DNA from: Mytilus edulis | Lineage: Eukaryota > Mollusca > Bivalvia > Mytilida > Mytilidae | Assembly: GCF_963676685.1 (NCBI RefSeq) | Contig: NC_092349.1 | Coordinates: 54,449,232-54,513,231, forward strand | Reading direction: 5' to 3' | DNA length: 64,000 bases | In this document: positions 23,525-35,182 of the stretch, in pieces | Position numbering within the stretch: position 1 is the stretch's first letter | Layout of the letters: the number at the start of each line of letters is the position of its first letter | Made by a program: the position numbers and the translations under genes | The notes under the pieces: generated by a model | The model's database searches: none | Seen by the model: only the letters and a program-made list of their open reading frames with translations | What the model was told of the DNA's origin: nothing

Positions 23525-26500
23525 GTAAGTTCTATGCGAATCGTGAACATCAAAGGCCGTGATGGATATTTTTCATGTAACACGTGTGTCAAACAATCTC
23601 TTTGTAAGTTTAGTTTTAAGATGATTAAGATGAAAGATTTTTTATCAATGAATTAAAAATTAAGTGATTTGTTTGAACTATACAACGTCGTCTGTATAAA
23701 ATTAAACTTTCATCAAAAGAAACACTACAACCGAAATCATTAAAGAATATGAATTTCCAAAAACTGGCCGCGACATGAAAACGTGATTATGTTTAAATGT
23801 CAATGGCTGATCTCAACTATTGATCACTCGTGTCTTTTTCAGTTTAGCATGTATACTGCTGCTCGAGAAAGTTAAACTGGAATAATTATGACGGTAGAAC
23901 ACGCGAGGCATGTCTTAGTCATGTAATCTTTAAGTAAAAAAATAACAATTGATTAAATGCAGCCAAAAAATTGGTTATCTAACTTAAATATGATACTTCT
24001 ACCCGGAACATCGACATTGTTCGTACAATTACCATATTAACAGATTTGAACTGAAAGAATCATTTGGGGGATGAATTAAAAAGGGAAAGACGCGCACACA
24101 GTCTTCATCATGTGTCGTATATAATATAGAGAGAACTGTGCAGGAACGTATATTTGTCTTTTGATAGGATCTGTTCTGTGCGTAAAACAGTTATCTGCTT
24201 GAAAGTAAATTCATTTAAATGATATGGACTAAAATGTGGTAAATGTTGACGTTTTGTGTTATTTGAAAGTTCGATCAACTAATGGAGAAGAAGTTTGTGT
24301 AATGATATGTTTATTCTCTGTCATGTCTGTAGTGACAATGGTGTTGACATTTATTTTTTCTGGAGAGAATATTACGTATTTGTGGAACGTTAATGTGTGA
24401 AACAACATAAATATTTGAAACTTATGGTTGCATACATCTTTATGTGAATATGTGTATGTTTGGTTTTATATTCAAACATCTGTGGCTTTTGATTTGACAC
24501 AATTGTAGTTTTTATTGATCATGTAAGCAGTGAATAAGTTGAAAATTACCGTATAGTAATAAAGAGATCAGGTATGATATCCAATGTGATAAATGCAAAC
24601 CAGAGTCCAATGACCTGGATGTACGCAACTACATGCCAACTTGCGTTATAAACAACCTTGACGTGACTAAATGTAAACAAATTATTTATTATCATTTTTA
24701 TACAATATTTTTAAAGTGCATTATTTAATGATAAATTTCTACGAGCTTTACAACGTAATCAAGAACATACTCAGCCCTCCTCCCCAATGCAAAGTAACTT
24801 ATCCCTTCTAATTTTCATAGTAAATGAAATTCCTTTCTCTATAAAGTGCTTTACATAGATGACTTTTAATTGTAAATTTATTATAAAAGTGATCTGTAAA
24901 CATTAGACCGTTGTTTTTAATGTTTAGCACTAGTCATTTTGGGGGCCCAATATAGCATGTATAGGTTGCTGTTCCGTGTTAGCCAAGGCTCCGTGCTAAA
25001 CGTGCAAAGTACAAGTCGGCATGTACTTCGTGTAGTTGCGTACATGATGTTATTTGATCATGTTAATCTTTAATAGTTCATTTTTACAAATTGTGACTTG
25101 AATGCGGAGTTCTCTCATATCATATCTTCTTATACGTTCTTGTCAACCTCATCATTGAAGTGCTACAACCACTTGAGGCATTGGCATTCGGAAAAAAGCC
25201 TACTGATAAAAGATGAAAGAAAAAAGAATTATCAAATCATTTCAAATATTTAGATTGTTATCATCGTAAATGTTTATAACAAACAAACAAAATAATTTGG
25301 GCATTTTGATTATATGATTGCTTCCTCCAGGAGGTAACATACATGTAACAGTTTGATATATTGATCCGTTTCAGCGGTTCTCAAGTAGAATGTCAAAAAA
25401 GTGTAATGTTTACAGACTAAAGATGCCAAATATCACACATTCGATTTAAATTATTTCTATCATATTCCTCAACAGAGAACAAAAAGTATAATACATTTTC
25501 ATATTGACGATAAAAAAAAATAACCAAACATATCTTTTCTGCTCTTTATATTTGGTTTGTACCCTATTTCACTGAAAATATACCATCGAAGTGTATTTTG
25601 TTCTCGTAATTACAAGAGAAAACGTTATGTAAGGCATGCGACAATATCTGGAAGCAGTTGATAAATGTTACATATCATGCAGCTTCATTGTAAGCACCAA
25701 TTAAGAAAAATACCGAATTCATGTAAATTTACTTATAATATCATATTGTAAAATTATGAGTTATTTACCCTAAGCATATGACAACTTTATGTATTATGTA
25801 ACAAAATCATCGCGTGTTTTACCATATCGTATGTTCTTTCAGTTTTCTATGGCAAAGTTAGCAATGAGGAACTTGTACCAGGTCAAAATAATGATGTTAA
25901 CAACAATGACGCAATTTGGAAATATACATTTAAAATTATTTTTAAAATGAAGGTAAGTATCAGTCACTGTATATTAATGATTTTCAAAATCCAAACTCAT
26001 TGTATTTGTACCTGAAATATGAAAATCAATTTGTAGTATGATTACCTAAGACAAAAACTCTCCACCACAGAACAAATAGCAGGGATGCTAAATTAAACTT
26101 TAGGTAAAATAGAAGTGCATTCTGTAATTATATTATATTTCTGATCGTATACAAGGACACTACTCAATATATGTTTTACCGAAAATCTTCATTCTAATTA
26201 TTGATAAGAAAATTTACATTTGTTATTTTGTGTTTCGTTTGTATGTTTTTTATTTATTGTGTTTGAACTCTTATCATAATAAACAACGTAAATAACTATG
26301 AATTTGCTTTCAATTGCCTTGTCATGGTTATCAAATTTAATTTGGTGTTACTTTCATAAAATCGACTTGATCGATAGCATTAAAGGTATATGATGGAAAC
26401 TTGTGCAATTTATGATATACAACAGTATAGACAATGACTGGTTGCATTTGAAAACATTGAAAAAGATAGTCTGTACTGTTAACACGTTTATATCCTTTTT

Positions 26501-29500
26501 TAATTTTCGGTTTTTGTGACGTTAATACATTCTTTTGACGTACAGATCATATTTTTGTAGTGTAAATGAGAGGTATTATTTCCTGTGATTTACATGTTGC
26601 AATGTTTTATTATATAATTTATTCATTTGTGTCTCTATTCTATAACTTTTGAATTATTGCACCAGTCAAATAAATACATATAGTCTTCCCAGAGGAGTAT
26701 TCTAATGTGTATTATGTGTTCTAATCGAATGACAATTTTAGACTGGCGTATTTAATTATACGCCTGATACCGTTAGTAACTTTTTAACTATTATTACGGG
26801 ATTATTATCACCCGAAAAGATAATACCTAACTCCTTGTAATCAATCAAATGAATCAATCATGTTTTGACTTAACACACGTGTTCCCTAGTAACTTTTAAA
26901 CATAACATGTATGCATGCATTTCCTGATTTACATATACATTTATAATACAGGGAGTGAGCGAAGGAGTTGGGAAAAAAATTATTATAGAGACAGCAGGGA
27001 ATAGTGCTCGTTGTGGAGTTCGTTTTACTGTTGGACAGTCGTATATCTTAATGGGTAAATATACTATATGGTACAATATCCATTGTATACACTTGTACAT
27101 GCTGTCCTGTAACGTGGACTAATTCAACATATAATTACAATAACAAGATAGTTTAACGCGATATTGAACGTTTGGAGAATTAGAGTGAACACTTATAGAG
27201 TTATCACTCATAACATAACGGATCTAATTATGTTGTTCAGTTAGTTGTATAATTAGTGTTTTAAACGTCATAAACAACAAAAAAGGTTTTAAATCGGTCG
27301 GTAGTCTTGGTGCTTTTTCAAAATGATATTGGTAATTATCAGGCTAATATTAACCGTCATGAATTGAATATCTCTGGCCTAGTGCATATTTGACAAATGA
27401 AAAAGTGATACTGTTCTGGAAAACAATGTATTCATTCCCACAGTATGGGTATCTATTGAAAACAATGCTAGTGTAATTATAACATTATGTCGCAAGTTCA
27501 CATTTGAACAATTATAAAAAGAATATATAAGTCTAAGGAAAAAGTTCCTTCAGTAGACCAGAAACAGGAGATTAAAGCAGAGTCACATGGAGGATAACTT
27601 TTCTTATCAAAAAGCATATTCATACATTTAGAATATCAGCAAATAACTTCTATTTTTTCCTTAAAGGTGAAAAAAAACCTGATGGAACGAAAACCATAGC
27701 TTCGTGTGATTTCATCAGTCAACTCAGCAATCTGTCACCATATCAATCATTTTACCTGTTTGCAAACGGTTCTTATTCATATAGACGTAATTGTAATCAA
27801 GGATGTGTAAGTGTCACAATATTAAGCTTACTAGTATATAAATATAAGAAGACATGGTATTAGTACCAAAAAGAGAACGACCCACCCTAGACACAATTTA
27901 TAAAAAAGTAAACAAGTATATCATGTACAGGTCAAAGTATGGTCTTGTTCGTATTTATTTTCTGTTTTTGTCATTTTCACCCTGGGTTTTCTCATGACTT
28001 GGTTATAACATTTATAGTACTGAGCCTGGGAGTTCATGTATACAGTCCGAAAAAAGTTGAGCACCACTTATCTTTATTGCACCGATTTTTTTTCCAATTT
28101 CAAAAATCAACTATTCCTTGAATAAAAGAAAACATTAATGTAGCAATTTTGCTAACATATACTATAAACAAACCACAAATATAATTTTGGTTACTTATGA
28201 AGGTTTTATGTATTTATGTTTCACTGTGATTTTTTTTTTTTACAACAATTAATCACCCAATATCATTTAAATTTTCTACACATATTCTTTGGTATGTTCG
28301 GCAAATTTTATGTCATTATTTGAGTCAAAAGCATGTGTAACAAACTCTCTTCCGTTATAGTTCCATAACACGACGGCTCATACTCGGAACAAGCTTTCAA
28401 AACTTTAGTTCAGGATATATATCTTTCATTTATCAACAATTGCCACTTTTAAATCGACAAAATTGTGTGAAGGTGGATTTCTGCGATTGAGAGTCCTGCC
28501 AATGGCAGCCCAGACATGTTCGATAGGGTTTATGTATGGAGACATGGGGGCCAAAAGATAGAATAAATGAACATTTGCTCTTTGGACTCGGTTACAATCC
28601 TTGACTGTATGGTCTAGCGTTGTCGTCCATGTACAAGAGTTTTGACCATGTTGATGCAAGTGGGGGATTATCAAAATGAGGGTCTAAAATGTTTATAGGC
28701 ACCAAATCTTTGTATGTCTGACGGTTTATGTTTCCCTGCAGAATATGCAAACACAGGTTACAACGGTATAGGAAGCAACCCGGCACTGTAACACCACCAG
28801 CACCGAAAGAAGTCATTAGGCAAATGTTATTTGGTCATAGACCGTTTAGTATCCCCGTGAAATTCGTATAATGACATCTACTGGTCGTAAGAGAAACCGG
28901 CTCTCCTTTGAAAAATTAGTATTTTGCCAGCTTCTCGTGTTCAAGCATCGATAGTTATTATCCCATTGAAACTTGACTGTCCAGTGCCTTACTGTTAGGG
29001 CAGGTCTCTTGACAACACGATAAGGTCTTCTATGAAGTCGATGGACCAATGTTCGATATTTTCTTAGTGTATGTTCAAGGTAATCCATAACACCAAACAT
29101 AAATATTTTATTCGCAATAGTTAAAAAAATGCCGGTTATATTACGGTGGTGCTTAACTTTTGGCGGACTGTATATATACAAAAGTTCGTTTTTTTTTTCG
29201 TTTCTTATTATCTTACGTCATAAAGTCCGGCCGATGGGTGCAGAAATTGCTCACTTGATGAGGAAAGCATGAAACTTTGCATAGTAGTTTTTGGGTATAT
29301 ACCATTTGATTTCAGCTATGGACCCACTCTGAAAAATCCAATATGGCTGCCATTTTCAAGATGGCGGACAAACGGTATAAATATCAAGATTGTCCTAAAG
29401 ATATTCTATATAATTCGGAAATTAAAGTAATGCTTCTTTAAAAATGGACTTCATGTTTTTGAATTTGTTCTCAATTAATTTTAAAATATAAAAAAAAAAT

Positions 29501-32500
29501 ATGGTTATTTCTATAACACATTCATTTGCAAATATGGCTGTAGATACTAAAACAAATAGTGAAATTCAAAATGTTAATCAATATGTTACATGTTATTGTA
29601 ATTGTTCTTTAAACGCTTTCAGTTTTAATGGTTGGAATGAAATAGGTTGAAACGAGTCGATTGAACGTTAAGATAGGTCGGTTAAATGTGGTTGAATAGT
29701 AGGTAACTCATCTGAACTTTGAGGCAGTGCCGAGGGCACCTTGTCTCGTGTCCCTTCAATGCCAAGTCTTACGTCACTTATCGCGTTTTCATCTACAAGG
29801 TAAAATATTCTATGTAATCAATAGGTGTACCTTTCTTCAGGCGGATTAGACGATTGCCACCATTTCAAAGGGGTAACCATTTCCTTTCCAACTACGTGCG
29901 AAACAACTTTGCAATTATTCATCGATCATGGTCCTACAATGCACTCCTGGTCAACACTTTTATTAGTTTTAATGGTAATAGTCATTTTTGAGATTAGCGG
30001 AACTGTGATGGTTCATTTTTTTGCAAACTTGCTGAGTTGAAATCTCGTTTCCACTTTCAACAAATGCCGCATTTATCACTTTAGTGTTGATGGTAATTGT
30101 GGGAGTACTCAGGTTTATCACTGCACTCAGTGTGTCCAGAATATCTAGCCTAAGTATAACATCGTCTATTAATGGCTCTTTGCACACATCCCTTTGTATG
30201 TTTACTCTATTACTTCCCAATAACAAGCTGTTAACCCAAACCACGTAGCGTTACGTTCTCTAAATCTCCATTTTCTGCCGGTATTAATTTCTCATTCACT
30301 AATGTTATCGTTGCAGTAGTGTCCACATTCATGCTCACATTCTCGTCATGTATAGTACCTCGTACTGCTAAGCTCTTTCAAATGGTTCGTCTGATGGCAA
30401 TATCGAACGAGGCCGTGGGCCTCTGTTCGATTTTGTAATGAGGTGATGTTTCATGGCCAATAGACTTTAGAATCGTGCGTTGGCCTACTGGCCCGATCCT
30501 TTGCTGTTTAAAGACTCCATTGTCGGGGTTGCACTCTGAATTGGTCCGTTTCCTGGTGAAGGTGACCGTTGTCTGAAGTAACCGGGATTTCTGCAGTTTG
30601 TCCGTGAAGATGCTAACCGTGGTCTTTATGGACTATATGATCTCTAGCTTAGTGTATGGGGGGGGGGGGGGGGTTGCGATCGATGGTCATTAAGCTAGGG
30701 TGTATTTCTATCTGGCGATCTGCCGCGATTGTATTGCTCAGAAGATCTTCCACGTGTTTATTGATCAGGTGATCTTCCATTGAACTGGTGATCTTCCATG
30801 ATTATTTGATAAGAAGAACCGAGGTTATATATTAATCGGCCAATCCACGGTTATGCTGATTAGTTGAAAGCATAATATCAGCTAGTTTTGTGACAATTTG
30901 TGTCAGGTTATGCACCTCATTATCCAAATGACTGCTTATATTTCCTTTATCGGTCGGTGATACTGCGCCATCAGCAAAGTAGACTTGTCGATGGTCATAA
31001 TTGGCACTTTTTGATCCATATATCGCCATCTGGTTTGCTATTGAGGTTTTCAATTGTTTGAACGCCTTGTTTAATGTTCCTGGGTTCCTGTCTATTACAT
31101 GCCTTGCTTAATCTTTGTCTTTACATCTTCGACAGAATGCGTCAGTTCCAATCTGGTTTGATCGTCTTTCTTGTTGAAGCGATGCTACACACATTTTTTT
31201 CCTGTTTTCCCATTGTCAACTACCGTTTCCGTTTACAAAATTTTATTTTATCGAAAAACTAAGGATTTTCTGATCCCAGGAAAAGATTACCTTAGCCGTA
31301 TTTGATACAACTTTTTGGAATTTTGGATTCTCAATGCTCTTCAACTTCGTACTTGTTTGGCTTGATACATATTTGGACATGAACATCACTGATGAATCTT
31401 ATGTAGACGAAACACGCGTCTGGCGTACAAAATTACAATACTGGTACTACTAACTACTTCAACAAAGTTAATGCGGTTGATGGTTCACGCGAACTACAAT
31501 AGGGAAAGACCCAAGTCATGGATTTTGTTGTGTATTTTTGGTAAACTTGCGTTGTACTGGCTAAGGTCAAATTTTGGCTTAGATGAAGTGTCCATTACAG
31601 GAAGTTTAACTTCTTTATTTCGATTGTTCACTAATTCATTTACAACCGCTGCCAGTTGTTGGAAGGTATCCTGCTGTTCAAATGCACTTTTACATTGAAC
31701 TGTGTCTCTTTCTTCAGTTGTTGTCAGCTTGTCCATTTATCTCACCACAACATTGAATATCGTATTAGTCTGACCATCAATTCCGCCAGGCAATTATTAT
31801 TAGCCTTGTGGTCTAACCTGTCTTCAGACTGCTAAAGTTGCTGAAATATTGCTCTCATCTGTTCGTTATTAATATTTATTGCTTCTTTCTGTTCAGCTTG
31901 AAACGCAATGAGACCAACACATATTTTATCAATTCGCACTTCGCTCTGTTTTATATTGCAGTAAATCTCAGCTGTTCTTTGAGCATTATATTTACTATCT
32001 ACTAGAAATTCTTAGTATAAGTGTTTAATAGTCATTTCTGAGCTGTCTTCTGTTAAAGCGTCTTCAGCTGTGGGTTTCTCCATATCCCCAAGTGATTCAG
32101 TTTCTGCCATTTCAATGTTCTTGTCCTTGTTGTCCTCAATTCCTCTCATTTCACTGATATGTGTTTAAATGATTCTCAATTTAGTTTAATATCTCAAAAT
32201 TGCAAAATATTGCGACCAAGAAATACGATAGGCACTGCATAATATCTTAAGGCAAATAAATTCCAAATCACAGCTTTAATGTGTGATCCAAGATAACACA
32301 TAGTGCAACTTTTAATGAAAGCTACTACTGCAGCTTTTTATGAAAGCTACTACATTGTGCATGAAATAACAAGCAAGGCAAAATCAAAAAGGACAGAACT
32401 GGGACATATACTAAATGACACTATACATCAATAAAATGCTTATATTCAGGTCAATTCTCAATAATAAATATTTGCTTATCTTTCAAGGCGGCCATTTTGT

Positions 32501-35182
32501 ATTTCAAAGATAGATCAAAACAAAATCTTGCTAAGAATACCAAGTCATTCAAATATGTTGATTTTTGTGCTTCCAGCATCAAATCCACTTTTGTTTGTGC
32601 AATACTGGAAAATATTTTAGAACGTACGGAAGCCATCTTGAAAAAAGCCGCCATATTGAATTTTGAGGATTGGTCCATAGCTAATATTGCTCAGTCCACA
32701 AAAATGTGCCATCATGCAAAAATTGGTGCTTTCCTCATTATTTGAGCAATTTTTTCACCGATCGGACGGACTAATATTTTAATATGTATTATTACTTATA
32801 TGACTAAGATAACTTGCATGGATTTATTACCAAATTTTTAACGTTTCTAGTTAACTTATTTATAGCATTTTGTTCGTTGTGGACAAACTACCTGGAGATA
32901 TTTTGCGTGCATCGAACATTAGCACACACATGAATATGTGTTAGAGACAGTGTATAAAATGATTATGTTGTATGTTTGCCAATGATACAACTCTCTACAA
33001 GAGGCAGAAAGACACTGACATCAACAACTATAGGTCACCATATGACCTTCAACAATGAGCAAAGCCCATACCATATTGTAAACTATAAAAGGCCCCGAAA
33101 TGACAATGTAAAACAATTAAAACAAGAAAACTAACGGTACAATTCTTTTTTAAAATTCTTAATCATCACTGATGAATATTTCTTAAACGAAAACAAAATA
33201 TCTTGACAAGAAAATCACTGACATCTCAAACTTCTGTAAAGTAATGATAAAACAGAAACACAAATTCCAACGACAAAATACTATACCGTTTAGTACGAGT
33301 CATAATAGCTGATTTATTGTTTGATATAATTGCATGTGCATTTTATAATTTTTCAAGATGTGGATAAATATGTTAATGCCGCATATGTTTGTTTCTTAAG
33401 CAGAAAAAAATCATTTACCGAAGACAATGTTTGGTTATTTTGTTTCATAAAATTTCCTGCTCTACTATGTATACACTGATGACCTAAAACAAAATATATT
33501 TTTAACATCGCAACAAAAACGTACATTAAAATGATACATCGTCTGCGTGTTTATTTTCAAACATTTTTGTTATCTACTAAACTACAGATTTTTATTTTTT
33601 ACAATTCAAATCAGTGTTTTGAGGTTTTTCAAATCACGATATACATGATATAGTAATTTGCTTTGGCCAAACAAACCAACAATGATTAAAATCTTTCAAA
33701 AAAGGAAGTTGTTTTATAGTATTTGTTTGTTTTTTGAATCTTAAAGAGGCACTAGCTTTCAAATTCATGTTCACTGTGTTAACTCAAAACTCATATTTGT
33801 TTTATAACTATTTAAAACATTTATCCAAATTTTAAAAAAGCCTAAAAAAACAGTTTACGGGACATAGGCATGATAATATGTAGCTTCGTTTTGTGTGCAT
33901 TTTTATTCTAGACGCCATCTAAATAATTGTCGAGTTGACCTCCCGAATACCATTGATGCCCAATAAGTGATATAAACATAAATATAGATATAAATAGATA
34001 GCGGACCTCGTGGAATTTGATTCTTCTATGTCCATCTAATTCATTGATATATTCAAAATCCTTTTAATCATGCTAATCGTCATTTTTACCTGTATCATAA
34101 TGATTGTTTTAGGAACGAATTAGACAATCAAACGATTTACCTTTGTTTCTCTTTCAATGTTGACAATCTTTTCTTTTTTCAAATCGAACTCGCACACAAT
34201 TCATAAGTTATCCATCTCTCTAAGGGGTGAACTGAAGTTCACATGAATACGGATCAAATGAGGTCGATTATTCACTTGCAAGTAAATAATTCATCATCAA
34301 TGTTTCTAAGCTTATTATGACAAAATTGGAACTTAACAAACTCATAAATTGATCTTTATATCTGAACAAACGTTTCTAATCTTTGTCCAGTTACAATATA
34401 AATGGATACATAGTTCATTGTAATGGCATAAGGTAAGAAGCAATTGAATTGATAAATTGTACCAAGAATACAAGTTACTTTGTACGTTATTTATCATAAT
34501 CTATATAAAAGGGGTGATGTGATTTTTCTATTGTTTCTAAGGCATTTTTCTTCGTGAAAAAGCCGATTATTATGAATATGAATATTTTATTGGTTTAAAC
34601 GTATTTATCTAATAGAGAAAGAGAATTGCTTCAGTCTTATACACAGAGGTAAACATACATGTTTAATTGTTTTAAAAGTGTATAATTTAAAAAACAATCA
34701 AATTGGCAACATCACATGGATATTTAGTAATCTGTTGTTTTGCATTTTAATGACGGGAAATATTGACACGACACAGGTAATTAATTTACACATTGAAACA
34801 CATTAAAATGGAACGTGGAATCATCCAGTTTTTTTCTACAAACCTATTATCTGTCTTTCGGAAAAGCAATTACTCCATAAAGGTATATACAGACTGAGAA
34901 ACACTTCTTTTCAAAATTTGAATTATACTTGTGTATCGAAGAACATATTGTTCTGCGCAACTAGAATGTCCTTCGTATGTCTAATAGATATATCAAAAAC
35001 ATACTTCATCATATCTTACAGAACGTCAGCAAACTATATACGATTTCTGCTTTCAGAAAACTAGTACAAACTCAAATGATTGCAAATATGATCCTTTTGA
35101 AAGTAATGCATGTCTTAGAAAGAAAGCACTGTGCCGAAGACAAGGATGGCGGTGCCGCTGGGTTAATAATGGAACATGTTAA
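23407..35182 (+). CDS. TIMP-like gene C, five exons, apparently intact
   Basis: Secreted TIMP-family metalloproteinase inhibitor, 198 codons plus TAA in exons 23407-23524, 25843-25952, 26952-27054, 27667-27806 and 35057-35182. All borders are GT-AG; phases are 1, 0, 1, 0. Residues 1-20 form a signal peptide (LQLIIVLVWMTISV core). The mature protein probably starts at Cys22 of CCSC, giving C-x-C then HPQ and Cys35; a further Cys at 21 is unique to this copy. Exon 3 has RCGVRFTVGQSYIL, exon 4 SCDF, SFYLF and NCNQGC, and exon 5 is three codons shorter than in B and D but keeps five Cys, an RCRW motif and an NGT sequon. Intron 4 is 7.25 kb because of a mariner element and a gag-protease remnant. 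With these insertions in introns and all exons clean, the gene may still be expressed. Confidence 0.88.
24925..25135 (-). repeat. Dispersed repeat R2 in gene C intron 1
   Basis: Words such as actagtcattttgggggcc, tgttagccaaggctccgtg and gaatgcggagttctctca mark the family in reverse orientation. The rest of intron 1 (23525-25842) shows no gene. Confidence 0.5.
25843..25952 (+). CDS. TIMP-like gene C exon 2
   Basis: The acceptor is tctttcag. It encodes VFYGKVSNEELVPG and WKYTFKIIFKMK; it has no Cys. The donor is gtaagt. Confidence 0.88.
26952..27054 (+). CDS. TIMP-like gene C exon 3
   Basis: The acceptor is atacag. It encodes GVSEGVGKK, then ETAGNSARCGVRF and YILMG. The donor is gtaaat, phase 1. 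Confidence 0.88.
27667..27806 (+). CDS. TIMP-like gene C exon 4
   Basis: The acceptor is cttaaag. It encodes PDGTKTIASCDF, SFYLFANGSYSY and NCNQGC. The donor is gtaagt, phase 0. Confidence 0.88.
27845..27945 (+). repeat. Dispersed repeat R2, short copy in gene C intron 4
   Basis: It contains ataagaagacatggtattag, cacaatttataaaaaagtaa and aggtcaaagtatggtctt, typical of the end of this family. Confidence 0.45.
28043..29170 (-). mobile_element. Mariner/Tc1-type DNA transposon (dead) in gene C intron 4
   Basis: Terminal inverted repeats are cagtccg followed by aaaagttgagcaccac at 28043 and its near-complement ending cggactg at 29170. TA flanks both ends, as expected for the TA target duplication of this superfamily. 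The length is 1128 bases. The minus strand holds the transposase remnants. It is AT-rich like its surroundings. Confidence 0.85.
28426..29163 (-). pseudogene. Tc1/mariner transposase, broken by frameshifts
   Basis: Three frame pieces on the minus strand line up in order. First is an N-terminal part with LHRRPYRVVKRPALTVRH and SRFLLRPVD (about 29160-28860). The middle part has INRQTYKDLV and MDDNARPYS (28816-28600). The C-terminal part has SPYINPIEHVW and RTLNRRNPP (28674-28426). DNARP and NPIEHVW are hallmark catalytic-domain motifs. The frames do not join, so no active enzyme is made. Confidence 0.82.
30660..30673 (+). repeat. G homopolymer
   Basis: A run of about 14-15 G within the gag remnant; a probable sequencing or slippage hotspot. 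Confidence 0.8.
31258..31455 (-). repeat. Dispersed repeat R1, inverted, inside the gag remnant
   Basis: It reads gtagacgaaacacgcgtctgg on the + strand, with ctcaatgctcttcaacttcg, the complement of the R1 core. It interrupts the gag frame, so it is younger than it. Confidence 0.65.
32965..33135 (+). repeat. Dispersed repeat R2 in gene C intron 4
   Basis: It contains gccaatgatacaactctcta, caacaatgagcaaagcccat and aaaggccccgaaatgac. Downstream (33280-33500) resumes original intron 4 sequence alignable with gene B intron 4. Confidence 0.6.
35057..35182 (+). CDS. TIMP-like gene C exon 5 (terminal)
   Basis: The acceptor is gctttcag. 41 residues with Cys at 9, 19, 26, 33 and 41, GWRCRW, ending WVNNGTC and TAA. 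It is assigned to C because no other exon 5 lies between C exon 4 and gene D. Confidence 0.87.
   Translation, partial: KTSTNSNDCKYDPFESNACLRKKALCRRQGWRCRWVNNGTC

Larger units (their letters stand above)
29830..32165 (-). pseudogene. LTR-retrotransposon gag and protease remnant
   Basis: On the minus strand, beginning near 32160, a broken gag-like frame carries METES-type acidic sequence, then FQQLAAVVNELVNN and SSKPKFDLSQYN. It continues beyond the R1 insertion, and later comes an Arg/Ser-rich region near 30600. Near 30330 a D-T-x-A-T-I-T-L-V-like motif and near 30150 a R-L-D-I-L-D-x-x-x-A-V-I-N-L motif resemble the active-site and C-terminal parts of a retropepsin. Stops and frameshifts are frequent. 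No reverse transcriptase or LTRs were identified. Gypsy type is the likeliest origin but unproven. Confidence 0.5.
29224..32772. mobile_element. 3.5-kb unit with long imperfect terminal inverted repeats enclosing a gag-protease remnant
   Basis: The left end (29224 onward: agtccg, gaaattgctca, tgaggaaagca, atatggctgcc, caagatggc) is matched in reverse at the right end (back from 32772: agtccg, aaattgctca, tgaggaaagca, atatggcgg, caagatggc) over about 150 bases. The interior carries minus-strand retroelement coding remnants (29800-32200) and one R1 repeat (31258-31455). Either a DNA transposon was invaded by a retroelement, or two copies of a short repeat flank it in opposite orientation. Confidence 0.5.

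Noticed and set aside
26870-27100. 76-codon minus-strand ORF
   Set aside because: It is the complement of gene C exon 3 and its borders.
30660-30673. Poly-G run as a possible regulatory quadruplex
   Set aside because: A single homopolymer inside a dead gag remnant; more likely slippage or sequencing noise.
32451-32745. Overlapping ORFs on both strands with NMAAFFKMAS-type words
   Set aside because: They come from the gcggccattttg repeats in the terminal inverted repeat, not a gene.
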